From Smittia aterrima (Eukaryota > Arthropoda > Insecta > Diptera > Chironomidae), in contig CP093829.1 in NCBI GenBank assembly GCA_033063855.1, forward strand, positions 5,590,243-5,654,242: a DNA stretch of 64,000 nt. Reading direction: 5' to 3'. Position numbers and translations under genes: made by a program. The notes under the pieces were generated by a model, which had not been told where the DNA came from, searched no databases, and saw only the letters and a list, made by a program, of their open reading frames with translations. Shown piece after piece: positions 22,601 through 37,600 of this stretch. Each line of letters starts with the position of its first letter. Position 1 is the stretch's first letter.

Positions 22601-25600
22601 CTGCTCTTTTTTTTTGTGGATGAAGCGAGAGATGAGTTCTCGATATTGTCTGTGGAGTTTAAAGCTTTAACTGTTTGACGTTTTGGAAATTGCAAAAGTT
22701 TTTCCACAGCAAAGTCCTCGTCGTCGTTCTCGCTCGAATAGGAAAACTCATAAGCCGTTGAGGCGAGAATTTCAGTTTTTTTTGTGTTCGTTTGAAATAA
22801 AAAAAAAACTTTTCTGTTCTGGCTCATTTCAACTCTCAAGCGAGCAACTCCGAACTGTAGTTTCGACATGAGCAGAAAACAATAAAATATTTCATCCTGA
22901 AGGCGATGTTTTATGTTTGTTCAATGGCTGCTCGCTCTCGATCGCACTCACCTGTACCGACGAAAATAACATCGTACGTTTTACCACCCGGCGTTTTTAT
23001 TTGTGGATCAACGGCAATTTGTGTGAAGCGGTATCTGTGGAAGGAGAAGAAGAAACACTTTATAGCCTTTCACTCAGAGCCAAAGCATATTCCCGCATCA
23101 GAAAACTTACTGCGTGCTGACTCTCGTCAATATTGGAAGTCCAAAGTATGGAGGGACGTTCTCATCCATTAGCGAATGAGTTTTAATGAAATTCAATGTT
23201 GCTTCAGGAAGAGCTCTCGAATCGTTGTGGCAAGATCCGGGCCTGGGCTCTGGAATCTGTACGGGACGTGAGAGAAAGAGAAGAATAAACAAATTGTTCT
23301 CGATTCAACAAAGGCAACTCCATTCATGCTGCGATTATAAAGTTGAGATAAAAATTCTATTAATTTTCCGACTCATGGGAGAGCTTCGAGAGCTTTTTCT
23401 CGGACTAACAGGGAGAGCATGGATTTTTGTGAAATATCTTTGACATTTTTTAAAGTTTTTCTTCCACTTTTTTATCATCGCAAGATGTCAAGGATTCTCC
23501 TTCGTGCTGGAGCATAGTCAAGCTGTTTGTTTGTTTTGCTTTTTCTTTTGTCGTTTAGCTTTAAATAGTTTTTGCTGTTGCTGCTGTTTCTTTAACATTC
23601 AGTTTGTGTTTTATCTTCTGTAATCAAAGAGTGAGCTTTTTCCTAGACAAAGACGAACAAGAAGAAGAAGCGTCGCTTGGAAATAATTGTTGTTGAAAAA
23701 GGCGGCACAAGGAAATGAAAGCAAGAACAGTTATTGTCATGGCGTTTATAATTTTGTGACGCTTAAACGATCCTTGTTAGAAGCGAGAAATGTTTTTCTT
23801 TTAAAATGTGCTCTGCTCATTCCGAGAGATAACAAAAATAGGTGCAGGTAGTTGTTCGTTTCATTTCGATGAACAGAGCGGAAGCAGCAGCAGCAGCTTC
23901 ATAAAGTTCAACGGCCTAAAGTCTCATTCTCATAAACGGATTCGAGGAGAGAGAGAAGGCTTAGCCTGATCATACAAAAGTTTGCAAGACATCAAATTAT
24001 CATAATCATCGTTTGCTTCCTCTTCAAAGCTTAGTTAGGAATTTTTCATTGCTTCATTCATATTAAAAGCTCTTAAAGGAAAATTCTTCCTAAAAAAAGT
24101 TAAGAAAATGTTTTAAATCAAAATGGAAATGAAGTTTTTTTCTCATTTGAGTTTGAAGGTGAATTTTAAATTCTTTGTTCTCATTCACTGGAAGTTCTCC
24201 TTCGTGTACAGTGAATTCAAAACGGAAGAAGAGAAATGGGGAAAGCTTTGTTTCTATCTTATAAATATTTTCGTTCACTCCATTTTGATGATGAGGCTTG
24301 GAAAGAAGCAAAAGTACCTCGAACAAATAAACATGGATTACGTTTCTCTCTTTTATTTCTTTTGAGACACATTTTGAAAGCTCTTCAGGTTGAGCTTGCA
24401 AATCACGTCACGTTTTCATTGTCTGCTCAATGTATTGATCCAAACACTTTTCCAACCACCATCACAATTAACTATCCATTCATGCAATCACAGTCGAAAC
24501 TTATCAACCCACCCTCAACCCGTCGACCTTCTTCTTTTGCTTTATTTCGAAACGAAACGTAATCTTTTCCGACCGAAAATTTCATTCCGCTCCAAACACG
24601 AAACATTCTCCAAATAATCTGATACAAACTTTCTTCGTTATCACAATCTCTCCCAAAGGTATTTGAATTGAGGTCAGAGGAATTAATTGAAAGAGCGATT
24701 TTCGAGGGTAATGGAGATATCTGCAGCTAAAACTTTTTCCGATGGAAAACTAATATTCTTTCGTTTGCCTTACCTTTGCATTATTCACCGGCATCCAATT
24801 GGAATTTATGCTGGATTGCTCCTTAAAACTGCCCTCAAACGTATCAGCAATATCCTTTTTTGCGGATGTTTGTATTAGGTTTTGTTTATGATAGCAAAAG
24901 GAAGATAAAGAAAGGAAAAGAGACGAGATTGGAAAATGTATTAAAATAATAATAATAATAAACAGAATTTCTTCTTGAAGAGACACTGATCCTCGCTTTG
25001 CTCTTTCTCTTCTTCTCGACGTCGTCTTCTCAAACGATGTTCAATGAAACAAAAAACTGTTTGCCTTTTCAATTTGGTTCGTCTCTACTTTCAAATATTC
25101 TCCTGGAGCTTTATTCTTTTCGATGGATTTGAAATTAAATTGTTGTATCGATTTTCAAGATGGTTGACATCCGCAGCAGCGGTTTACACATTCGAGAAGA
25201 ATTATACGAGAGCAGAGCAAAGCGAGACGAGGGAAAAAGGATGTTTTACCTGGAGCGAGAACGCACAAATGGCTGAGCCAGCGATTGCGTTATTTGGTGT
25301 GCTAAAGACTCCATAAATCAAACGAGAGTTTGTATTGCCGTAAGCTCCATCCACCAGATCGCTGGACGATTCTATAAAACAAAACAAAAAAAAACGTACG
25401 AAGAGAATTCAAATTAAATGTCACGCAATGGTCAGTAGCAGCAGCTTTGAGCTTACGTATTTCATTGAAATAAAATGGAAATTCGCCTGGAATGGAGCAG
25501 TTGAGTCGTGACTTTAGGAAGGTCGTCCATCGATTGCGGAAGCGATGTGGTCCACCCTTGTCCCACTTGCAAACTCTGGCGACTCGACTGTAAACAGCCT

Positions 25601-28600
25601 GCGATGGGAAAAAAAACTTTAATTAAAAGCAATTCTCGGAAGCATAATTTCTGTACGACATACCTTGCCGCAGTTGATAAACTCAACAGCTGTCTCGCGG
25701 AAGAAAAAGTACACGAAGTCTCCGGACGTGAAGGAGCCAACGAAATTAGGTGCTGAAAGAACGATTGTTATCATGAGGATTACTCAGTTTTTCTTTCACT
25801 CGCGGCTCTTACCGTTTAAACTCAGGCTGTCGTACTGATCCGTTTGAAGCGGCTCTCGGTAAATGATTGGGTCGTTTCCACTAAAGTCTGCATCTGTTCC
25901 GATGTAAAGGTCATTATCTGCGGAGAAAAGAAGAGAAAGAAGGTGAGGATTTAATGATTGTCTGAGATACGTGGCAGTTGCTTCAAGGAGAAAGACGAAG
26001 AAGAAGAGATTTTAATAAACATCACAAAATACTTTTTGTTTTCCCTTTTGTGTCATTATCATGGAAATGAAAATTACACCTTCAAGCCCTGAGGAGACTT
26101 TTGACATTGATATCCTCGGCTTACGTTAAACACAATGGTTTGCATCTCAGGATTCAAATGACAACTGATATCGACAATACCGCTTTTGTAATGAGAGACT
26201 TCTCGTGAAGATTTTCCGAATTATGTGGGTGGACATGATACTTTTCTTAATTATTCATTAAAAGGAAAGAGAAGGAAACTTTTGTGGATTTCATTACATT
26301 TTCCTGATTCTCCGAAATCATTTGATGGAGAAAAACGTTACAGTTCACTGTATGAATGGGAAATCTCACATTGTTGATGAACAAAAGACTTTCCTTGAAA
26401 GCGAAGAGAGAAAAGTTCCATTCAGAAGCGAATCGGAACGAGCTTTCCATTCTTCGTCGAAACCAAGAGCACTCCTTAATGCCAGAGCGTTATTATTATT
26501 GATCGCTTTTTGTCAAATAATTTTTTGTGTGTCATATTTGATAACAAAATAACATTTCGATAAATAATGGCAAAGCAAGAGAAAGAGAGATGAAGCACTT
26601 CGAGTGCTTCTGCCTTTGACAGTATGAATTGGAGATGTTACGATGGGGAGCAGCAGAAGCATTTTTTTTTGAGGAGGAAGAAAAAGTTTAATTTACGAAC
26701 GCGCTCAAGACATTCGAGCGATGAATGTTTGAAGCAGAAAAGTTTGTGAACGCTGTCAATGTCAATCTTATCTTCAATACATTTCGTTTTGGATTAATTT
26801 GTTTCCTTCAGCTTTAGCTTCGAAGAATTCACTTTAAAAGTTTCCCTTCAATTTCAAGCTAAATTAGGTCACACACAAAATGGATTTCGTCCCTTCGCAT
26901 CAGCTTTGAAAGCTTCTCTGAGCAATCGCGAAGATTTAAAATCGTAAAAAAGATTTCAATGGGCTTTAAATATTTATTGTATCCAAAGTCCTCGTTTAAA
27001 TATTCATAAATGTGTTGAGCCGAAAAAGGAGAAAGGCAAAAGATTAAAACCAAGGATGATGCGATATTTCTTCATCATCTCCCTCATCTACTGCGCTCGA
27101 TCTACCGTAAAACTCTTTCATGCTTTCGCCTACGACGATTCTGCTTCTCTCTCGGCTTTTAATGTTTTATTTTTCACACAACAAACAGCGCGTAAAATAT
27201 ACGATGACGATAAAAAGGCACAAACATAAAAACCATAACTTTTTATATGAGACGAAGCCTCTCTCGCATTTAAAGACGAGAAAGAGATAATTTGAAGCGA
27301 TCTCAAAGTTTAAAACGACCATAAATAAGTTGTCTAACGACGGAATGATATCGAGCAGCTTCACAAAGTGTTTGGAAGAGTTCACAGATGATTACCGATA
27401 GCCCCGGATCTCAGATTATAATTCTGCATGTTGAGCATTCAGTTCAAGCAGCAACAAGATTATAAATTGGCTCCCATAGCGGATTTCAAGAAGAAAATTG
27501 TGCATTAATCATAATTCACGAAAGTAGGATGGAAAAGAAAATCCTCGAGAGAAAATTTCGTCTCGACCGTGACGACAAAAACTTAATAAAATTATTTATT
27601 TATGTTTTTTTTTCTTGCCTTTCTGCGGTTTCGGTTGAGGAGGAAGAAAAAAGGAAAATCTTTGCCACCAAGCCGACGACAGATTTTTTTTTCAATTTAA
27701 AAATTTTCTCCTTCAAAAAGCTCACACCTCGAAATTAAATTTAACTAAACCAAGATGGAGAGAAAAAGATTCAATTATGATCATATGCTTCCCCTTTTTA
27801 CCAACACCCAAAATTAGATTTTCTCTGGAAAATTAATGAAACGAAGATTGCGGAAAATATTTTCTTTTTCGCAAATGTCACGAAAAGTTGAAGAAAAAAA
27901 ACTCCCAAAGCTATGAAAGCGGCGTCGCGTTATGGATGTTTGCTTCCCTTCATTCTAAAAACACGACGAAGGAGAATGTCGCAAAGGAGTCATTTTCATA
28001 ACGTGAATTTTCTTATCGCTCATCCTGAGCTGATTCTTTATTGCTGTTGCTAATGTCGTTCTTGCAAGAGCGTGTCGTCTATCAAAAGAAAGTTCTTCTT
28101 TGTCGGATGTTGCGATACCGAAGCTGAACTGAAACCTTTGCCTTTTTTCCCTTGAAAGGAAGAAGAATCTGCTCCTCACACTCTTCACTCAGAGTTCATT
28201 AAAATGTTTGATGAGCGAGTGAAACCTTTTTTTTTTATTTTCCTCGAAAGCGCAAGAAGAAAATTCTTATCATTAAGTCCATAGAAATTTCCATCTGCTA
28301 CGTTTAATTACCAAGCAAGCGAGAGAAGAAATCAAATTAGTAAATTTCGCCGTAAGCTTAATCCGCCATGTAAAATGATATTCTTAAAAATTGTTGCGGT
28401 TTTTTTTCTTGCTTCTAAAGAGAAGAAAACTCCATTGAATGTGTTTCATGTGATTCTCGAGTTACGTTGAGGCATGAGAAAAAGGTTCGAAAGGTTTCTG
28501 CAGAAGCATCCGTCAATGCTTTTACGAACAAGAAAGGTTCTTATCATTTTCGAAAGGTTACGTCAAGTCAATGACTTTGAAGAAAGTTAAGAGAAACATT

Positions 28601-31600
28601 CTCTAAATTGAGTTGGAGAAGTGCAGTTCAATGATCAATTATTCAATGAAACCGTTCTCAACGAACGAAAGGGGAGAGACAATGCAATTTTAATAAAACA
28701 ACTTGACAACTTACCGACAAACACCGACGTTGAGTTGTGCTGTGGTCCGTAAGGGCAAAGAGCCTGACCAGGTTTCGACTTGTCAATGTGATACTCGCTG
28801 CCTGTGATGTTGTAGTAATGACACATCGGCCGGAAAGAATTTGTTCCACACGCTAACAAGATGCCTGGAGTTGTCAGTGTCAGCACGCGGATGTAATTTT
28901 GGCACGCTTCCTTTTAAAGCCAAACAAAATGGACGAATTAGTAATATTACTCGAGACGACAGAGGAAGAGATGAAATTACTGAGGGAAAGGTTTTTTCTT
29001 TGAATTGAGTTACATTTGCGATTTTGTTTGCTCTGCTGAGTTTGAGTTTAGGAAAGCGAGAGATGGATTTTAATTAAATATAATGTGACGCTACAAGGTG
29101 CTCTGCCTTTACCTTTGCCATGAAGGAAATTCGAGAAATTCCATTAACAGAAAATTCGCTTCATAAAGCGACTTGACACGGCAAATGAAAAAGAGAGAAG
29201 GAGGGAGAGAGAGATTGGAAGAACAAGGCTGGCATGTGTTGCCATTATGATGCCAAATTGTATGATAGATGTTTCATGCCTTGCTTCACATTTTACTCGA
29301 ACCATAACTTACTTCGTCTTTGCCTTTCACCAGACACATATTTATATCGTCTTCTGAAGATCGCCAGATTATTTTGTGCTGTTCTGTTAAGTCGTAGATG
29401 CTTAAATTGTAGATAACGTTTCTGGAACAAGAACGAAAAGGGGAAATTGAAATAAAATATTAGATTAAGTAATTATTTGATTTATTTATAAGCAAAAGCT
29501 CTTTCTGTGGACGAAGGAAATTTATGTCCGGGGCAAACTGACGTTTCTGGGATGAGCCTTCATTTATAGCATGTCAGACAAAACAAAAAACTATTTTCCT
29601 GATGCTCCACTAAACATTACCGACTTATCAATTAAGCTCTCTCCCTAATTAATCATTCCACTGTGATGCGATGGGTGTGGATGTTAAGAGTAATTAAGTT
29701 TCTCGTTGATATCCGCCAACGACGGCGTTATATCACCATCACCATCCTCGGCACAGCCCCAAGCGTTCATTCACATGAAATGTCCTTTTTTGAAGAAGAA
29801 CGAACGAAATATTTTCACATTCACGAAGCGACGAGAAAGACGCAAGCTCATCTAATAACTATTTATTAAAAGCAATTACAGTTTTCGAAAGATGGAAATT
29901 TTCTTTATTCCTCTCATTCTCGCAGCCATTGCCATAAACTTAAATATTTCATGACACTTTCGTTATTAAATTCTGGTTGTTCTCGTATCCTTTTGCTCAA
30001 AGGTAAGACCCAACCTTAACAAAAATTTATGCACACGACCCAGTTTAAACTTTAAAGTTCTCCTGTCTAATTAAATGACTGAGCTTTCATTACACTCTTC
30101 ATGCACCACAATCGAGCTTTTGAATGAAAATTAAATTAATATCGCTTCGACACGATAGCTTCTTCTTGTAAATAGTTCACGCATCTAAAATCAGTTCGAC
30201 AACTCGACTCGTGTGGTTGGGGAGAAAACGTGGCAACAGGAATTTTATTATGTGTGATTGAATCGTGTAATTGTATATCATTTTCCATAGCTCCAGCAAT
30301 TAGCTGGAGTTGGTTACGACGGAAAATTCCATGTTCACATCGCTATGGAGTGATCAAAGCTGAAATTTACTTGAGTTGGTGTGGGGGTGAAAGGTGAAAG
30401 TTCATGTGAACGTCCCCTAAAGCGACAGAAATTTGAAAGCAGAGAAAATATTTCCTCCGGGGAATCGTCGACAGTAAACTTTCTAAGCTGATTACTGAAA
30501 GCGAGATTGAGACCATAAAAGCTTTGTAAACTTTTGTAGCGATTTCAAGTCGTCGCATTGCGTTATCGATTTTAGAAGAGCGAGCGAGGAAATTATATTT
30601 GAAATAATGAAGCACAAATTGATTAGAAAACTGAAAGTTCTTGTGGAAGAACTAAAACCAAGAAAATGTTCGATGAGGAAAAGTTTTGTTTTGAAGGGTA
30701 AAAAAGAAAAACTTTCACTTTCTCGATAATCGAACAAGCGAACAAGTTCCGATTGTAATTTGCTGGAACATAGAAAAAACTTTATTTCGTGAGTAAAGTG
30801 ACATTGCAAGTAGTTTTATGAGTGACTTCCGATTAAGCTTTAATGTGCGAACAAGAGCACTCACAATCGACCGTAAATTCTTTCATCGTTCGGGTGTTGA
30901 TGAATGTGATGGAAGGAATTTATTTAACGACAAGGAAAATTGAGTCGTGAATAGTAAAGCATGGCGTTCAGACCATGAAAAACGACTTTGAGAACGCGCG
31001 GCATAATTAAATAAATTGGGCTTAAGATGATGACATTTAGCAGACAATCTCGAACCGAGAAGCAATTATAACTTTTTTTACAACATTAACTTAAACTGTT
31101 TATGCCTTGACGATAAATTTCAGTGGAAAAAAGTGTCTGCGAAATTAGGGTTTTCTCCCCTGGATTTGATACACCACCAGCGTCGTTTGTCCTTCTCCAC
31201 AAAATTTTCTAAATTAAGGAAATGACAAACGGAAATTTTAATTTCATTCTCCGACATCGCTGTCATCACCGCTGGTTAAGACGTGAGAGCGGGAGGGAGG
31301 ATAAATGTTATTTAATTGGAATGACTCGCTCACTCTCTCGCCTCGAGTGTTCCACGATAAAGCTTTTTAGTTTTGTGTTCGATGTCGAGTGGAATGTAAG
31401 AACAAATGACGACTCATTATAAGTGAATTGGGTGATAATTAAAATCCATAAATATAGATCAACTAATTCAAAGGCGTTTTGTTCGCATGCTAGCGAATCT
31501 CATGTCGGTTGGAAGTTTTGCTGTTGTTCACATGGGGTTGGCCTTCGTTCGGTCTTTCGTTTTGTTCCTTGCCCCATTCTCTCCCCTCGTAAACTAGAAA

Positions 31601-34600
31601 TAATGATCACAATAAAATGTGATTGTAGAAGAGAATTCCTTTCGAAAAATAATGGAGAGGCAAAAAGGATGTTTCCATCTTTATTAAACTCCTTCTCTCA
31701 GGAAGGAAAGCCGTATAGGCACAGCAAAGTTTTATCCCTTCCTCGGGTGTCGTTCTTACACAAATGTGATTTGGAATGTCTCGGGCGCTTTGCCTTGTTT
31801 CTGGTTTTTCTTCTTTTTTATTTCAAAAAACGACAAAAAAAAACCTTTTTTTGTAATGTCGGTGGAGAAGCGAACGGAAAAGTTCACCAAACGTTGAAAA
31901 GGCTTCGTTATGCCGACAATTTTACAAGCGTTGCGCCTTTTCTCCTCAAGTCCTTGGAAAATTTAAGGATTTTTGCTCATTTTCGAGCTTCCGAGGACAG
32001 ACATTGAAAGGAGCAACTTTATTTCTCTTGATCCACTGTCATTCTCCTCCAGTAACTCCCTCAATGTTTCGAAGTGTAGTTTGCGGTTAATGTAATATGA
32101 ATAAGACACGATAGTCGCTTGCGGGCAAATAATGAATATTTGATAGGACGAGACCTTTTGTCATGGTTCTCTCTGAGAAGTGTTGGGAGCTTGAGCTTGT
32201 GACAAAAGCGAGATAACCGAGCAGAAAATTAAAGCTGTCTCGCAATGGAGACTTTAACACTTACCTTCCGCCAACCAACAAACTATCACCAGATCTTAAT
32301 ATCAGTCGGAAATGATCAATCGCTGACTCATTCCCTTGAAACTTGAGAACATCGTCAGAGCCTGTAAATGAAAGAGAGAAAAAAATGTAATGAGAAGTTT
32401 AATAAATTGCATTTACGCTCTTTTGGCAAGCGGGCTTACTCCAGTAATTGCATGAATTAATTATTCAAATGGGTGCGATTATTCGGTCGGACAGATTTAG
32501 CGAAAAGCGAGAGAGCGAGTGAGATGAAAATAATTATGGTCTGCAGACGATTTATTTTGATGGCTACACAAACAACTCATCGATTTCTCTGCTGCTTCCC
32601 GGAAACAGACTCCGTTGCAACCTGAATATCAATTAACGTCATTACTAAAACATTCCATTTTTTCATTTTATTTTCTGCAATACGCCTTCCCATCAACACA
32701 ACACAAGGATTCGTCTCAATCAGAGCGTTCGATATTAATAATATTTTCATGAAAATATTGAATATTGCACAACGCTCTATGCGGTGCTGTGAACAACAAA
32801 ACGTTTTGTGAGCTGAATAAAAAAGCGATTCATCATTAACAACACAATGTGAAATAATTGAATGCCGTCCGGAGCTTGCGTTTTAATTTCATTTTTCGGT
32901 TGGCAAAATCAGGTCGCATTTTAATTGAATTATTGCAAGCACTTGGAATCATCCTCGTGTATAAGATTTATTGTTGATTTACGAAATGCTATTCGAGCAA
33001 ATAGAAAATCTTCTTCCTTGCTCCCTTTGCAATGCACTCGCGGGCAAGTATCTAATAGAAAATTATGTGAATGCTCTTGAGATAAATCTACTTCTGAGCT
33101 CTCTCTCATTCTTACATCAAGAGCAAACATAGTGCGCTTCGAATTCAACACAATTTGGCACAGTTACTTATTGATTTCTCCTCGTTCGTTATTTATCAGC
33201 AGCCACTTAGCTTCCGGAAGATAAATTCCGAGGAAGTGATACGTGATGATGATTCGGCATCACATGAAGCGTGCACGAATGAAGGTTGAGACATTAGACG
33301 ACGATAAAGCATCGAGTCATTTACGTTTACGACTCCCGCATTCACGACTTTTTATCCTTCATCATAAAATTCTATAACATTGTAATTATAAGCATTTAAA
33401 TGTATTCACAGGAGGCAGCGAATGGGAAGACGGAGCGAGAACAACAAATCATCCGCGCTCATTATGCAGAATTAATCCCTTCAGTTGTGAATTATGATGA
33501 TTAAACACAAAGAACAATTTAAAAGTAAGGCAAGCGAAGGCGTTAAACTTTTAGGGATTTTTATGCGAAGGAAGTTTGAAGTTAAGATTTGAATGTGAAA
33601 AACCCTTCAACTCATACGAACTCAAACTCTTTCGTCTCTCAATTATTTTTTTTGTTACTTTACTCCGAAGTCTTGCGCTTAAATAATTTATGCTTCATTC
33701 GTCGCGGGCGTAAAACAATGGCAAACGGCAGTCGGTGGCATGTCTGAAAAAAATAAATTTGAGCGACCGGAAAATTTATATTTTGACTTCTTGCAGTCAC
33801 GTGTGAGAAATTTTCACCGCAAGCTTACTTCGAGGAAATTTCATTTCCACCGTGGAAAGCTCTTTTTTTTTACTTTCAATGTTATCACAAAACGAGTTTC
33901 GTCGCTCAATATTTTTTTCCTTTCTGTTCTTTATTCGCACCCTTAACAAATTAGCCTGAATTTATTTATTTTTTAACAGCACACGCGGGACGGCCGAAAC
34001 TTCCATTACGATCACTGCTTTCCGCACATTTCCAGCAGTCACGATGATGATGACCGTGCTCATCATTTTCCTTCTCGCTCTTGCTTTAAACTTTTTAATT
34101 TTAATTTGTATTTTTATGAGGCTAAATTAGTTCAATTTATTATTAATGGAGGTAGGGACGAAATGAGAAATGAAAAGCGGTTTCCTTTTACTGGCCCCAA
34201 AATATCGATTTGCATTAAAATTTTCTTTCTTTGAACTTGTCCTCTTCCTTTTTTTTATTCAATTTTCTTCTTTCGCTGAGACGAGAAAGTTTCGGAGGAC
34301 TTCATGTGCTGGAGTAAAATTTTGCATGAAAACGCCATAAATAAGCAAATGGACCGCAATAATCATCGAATGGAAAAATTTCTGTGCTCTCTCTGTCGAC
34401 AAAAAGTCCCTCGTAAGTAATTTTGTGAGAACAGCAGAGATTAGCAAGACGGAAAGTTTGTGACTTCGAGTCTTTTGCTTTTTATTTGCGGTGGACGGTC
34501 TCACTCAGTTTGGGGCCGAGCAGAGAGGAAAAAGTTCAGTCTATCTGTGTTGATGGGCAGCTATTTCGTAAATTGATCGATTCTCTCCCATTTGCACTGC

Positions 34601-37600
34601 ATTATTTATCTGTACGAAGAATGGTAGAGACAATAAAAACTAAACATTTTTCCCTTCGGTTTTATTGCGATAATTTATTTGATTCCTTTACGCTTTTCTC
34701 ATGTCGTTTCCCTCCCCATTTAAGGCCCGTCAGCTAATGTCAGATGAAGCGAGAAAAGTTAAAAACAATTCTGATGAGTTCTCTTTCTTGTCGACTTGTT
34801 CAAACGTCCTTCAATTTGTTGGCAGTTCGCAAGAAGCCAAACAAGGAAGTGATTTCTTCGATTCGCTCGGAAAACATTATAAGCCGCATCAGAGGAGCGA
34901 AAGCAAAAAAATTATTCTTGCAAGTCATAGGCAGTTACATCAACAACTTCGTCTTCCTCTCTCTCTTACACGAAACACCCTTAAAAACACTGCCAGCGAT
35001 AATTTTTCTTCCCTCGCTTTACTAAAAGGCGAGTGAAAAGCAAAATGGAAGTGAAAGAAAAAAGAATCCTTTTTTAATTTCTTGCGCAATCTGACCAAAC
35101 ATTAACAGGCAAACTGGCGTTTTGCAAAAGCATCGGGTACAAACAAAAAAATAGGAATGAGTTAGTATCATCGTTTGATTTATGAATTAGAGTGGAAGAG
35201 AAGAAAAAAACTTTAACTGACGACGATAAAGCATCGTCGTCCACACATAAATAAGGAAAATATTTTTTATCAGTGATGATGCTGTGCATAAATGCGAAAG
35301 TGTTTATGGCGAGTGAGGACGAGTGACATTAGAAAAAAGTCCCGGCTGTTTCCACTCAGATAACGATAGCGAGTGGTCTATTGCCAAGGCGCTGTCTACT
35401 GTAACAAATCGATAAATCTGTTGTTTTTTTCACGCAGTTACTCGTGATAAAATTGTTTGCTTCACATTCAGAACAAATGACAAGAAGAGAAGAACTTTAA
35501 CGTTCAAATTGCGTTCGTGCTTTAAGGGTTGGTTAGCCACTTGTAGTCTTCTGAGAATAGAACGTCGAATCATCACAATCTTCGACGCATAATAACTTCG
35601 TGCCTGCACGAGCGAAATTAACAAAAGATCTTTTCCTTCGTTGAATGAACCAGCCCAGAGATAAATTGAAAGAAAAATATCCATTCGCATAATCAAATTC
35701 ATTTTAATTCCGTCTTAGATTGAGTTTGTTATTACAATAATTTTCCATCTCCATTCCCAGATTGAGACGACTCCATCACAGCTCCATCCACAGACATTTT
35801 TCGACTACTCAGCAACTACAATCTGCTTTCCGTATATTTATTTATTTGAATAAATTTCATTGTTCGAATTCAGTGAGTCTCTTCTAAAATAAGAAATTTC
35901 TTCTGCAAACTCGAGTTCCCTCGAATTTGAAACTTCCCCTGCTTTTCCGCTCTTCTACTGCGATTTGAGTTGAAAGGGAAGATTATTAATTTTTTTCTTC
36001 CGCAACTACGTTTAATAAGGATATTATTTTGCTGTGCGTTCCATGAGAGCGCGTCGTTATCTGCTGGCGAAGCAATTTATTTCAAATGAAAAAATTTATT
36101 AAATTTCCCGTTCGGAAAAAAAGGAAAGCAAACTTTATCCATCGGAGTTGATGATAAAGTTTTAAGCGACCTAGAATATCTTTCTCTCCAATGCAATTAA
36201 GAGAAGGATTGTGAATCATTCATTTGAAGTGGAGAATGTAAATGAACTGCTCGACGGTTAAAGAACCCTCATGATGTGTCGTTTGATGTTCTTTTGATAC
36301 AATTAAGGGATTGAGAGGCAATAATTTTCTTTATCTCGTTGCGTGTTTAATTTTCTGTGAAATCTCGTATCAAGATCCTTCATCTCAAAAGAAAATTGAT
36401 AAACCAAATGTTCAAATTTAAATTTCTTTTTCAGACATTTTGGGTTCACAATGAACTTTATCCATTAAGACGTCCCCCGCACTCTCCCCTTAAGCGATTT
36501 TACGACACACGCATTTATATCCACCCTTCACTTTCTTTTTTATTTCAATAATTGCTCGTGAGATCCTAACAGCTCGTAAAGTTATACTCCGAGTGAAACA
36601 TTTACCACGGAGTCCAATAAAAATATTGTAATTAAATATTTTCCACTGCGACAATCACTTTCTTAGCTCCGCAGTGAGCAGCAACGTCAGTTTGTTTGTT
36701 TAAAGGGTCGTGAATAGTTCTCAACGAACGAAGTCATCGCTCCCTCGTCTTTCAATGATATGATTTGATATGGTGTAAGGAGATGTATTTATTACATTTG
36801 AAAGTGTAGCATGAGGCGAAGTGAATCGTTTTTTATGTTAACAGAAAATCCGCTTTAATGTGAATCTTGAAATAAATTTATTTTGTTTAATCAATTCACC
36901 CCTCAAAGAAGGGTCGCTCATTACAACAGCTAATGCTTGAATAAAACTATCCAACGACGACTGCAAGTGCAAGTCAAAGCGATAAGCACAAGGGATTTGC
37001 CAAAATCATTAAACAAATTAAATTATTTTAGGCAGAGAAACCGGTCGGTTATTCTCTGATTAGTTGAAAACTTTATAATTAAATTAATTCAACGAAACAA
37101 GTTTTCAAGTTGCAAGAGTTAGTTTCCCAAGTCGGACTTTTGTGTAAATATAAATTTGTTCTCTCTCTCTGATTTTACTTTTCTTTGCTTAGCTCGCTAT
37201 GAATTTTAAATAAAGTATTATGCAGTACAATAGCCTTCTCTTCTTTCCTCCTGTGTGTTCTATTCCTTTCCATGAAACATTCAGTCGAGAGGCAACATTG
37301 AGCGGCAGCATAAATTTGTTGTGTGTCTCTGTGTTGGAATGAAATATTCGTGAAAAATACATGAAACATTGAGCAGCGAGAGAGAAGAGAAAAATTATTG
37401 ATTTTTCATCTCTTCAGCGATTCAGGATTTTTTTTCCTTTGAATGATTTTCAGATGTTTCGAGATGTGAAGAGAATCCAAAAAGCGGAGAGCACAATGTT
37501 AAACATTTCTTGAAGACATGAAGGGAGCGCATACTTTGGATTGTGGTGGTGATTGTTTCTATTGATTTCGTAAAGAAGGAATTTGAAGTCATTGCCTTGA

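Noticed and set aside
31423..32007. 194-codon plus-strand open frame in a Sema1a intron
   Set aside because: It is the longest intronic frame, but its product is random-looking (Phe/Lys/Cys runs, no domain), it lacks gene context, and AT-poor stretches leave such frames open by chance.
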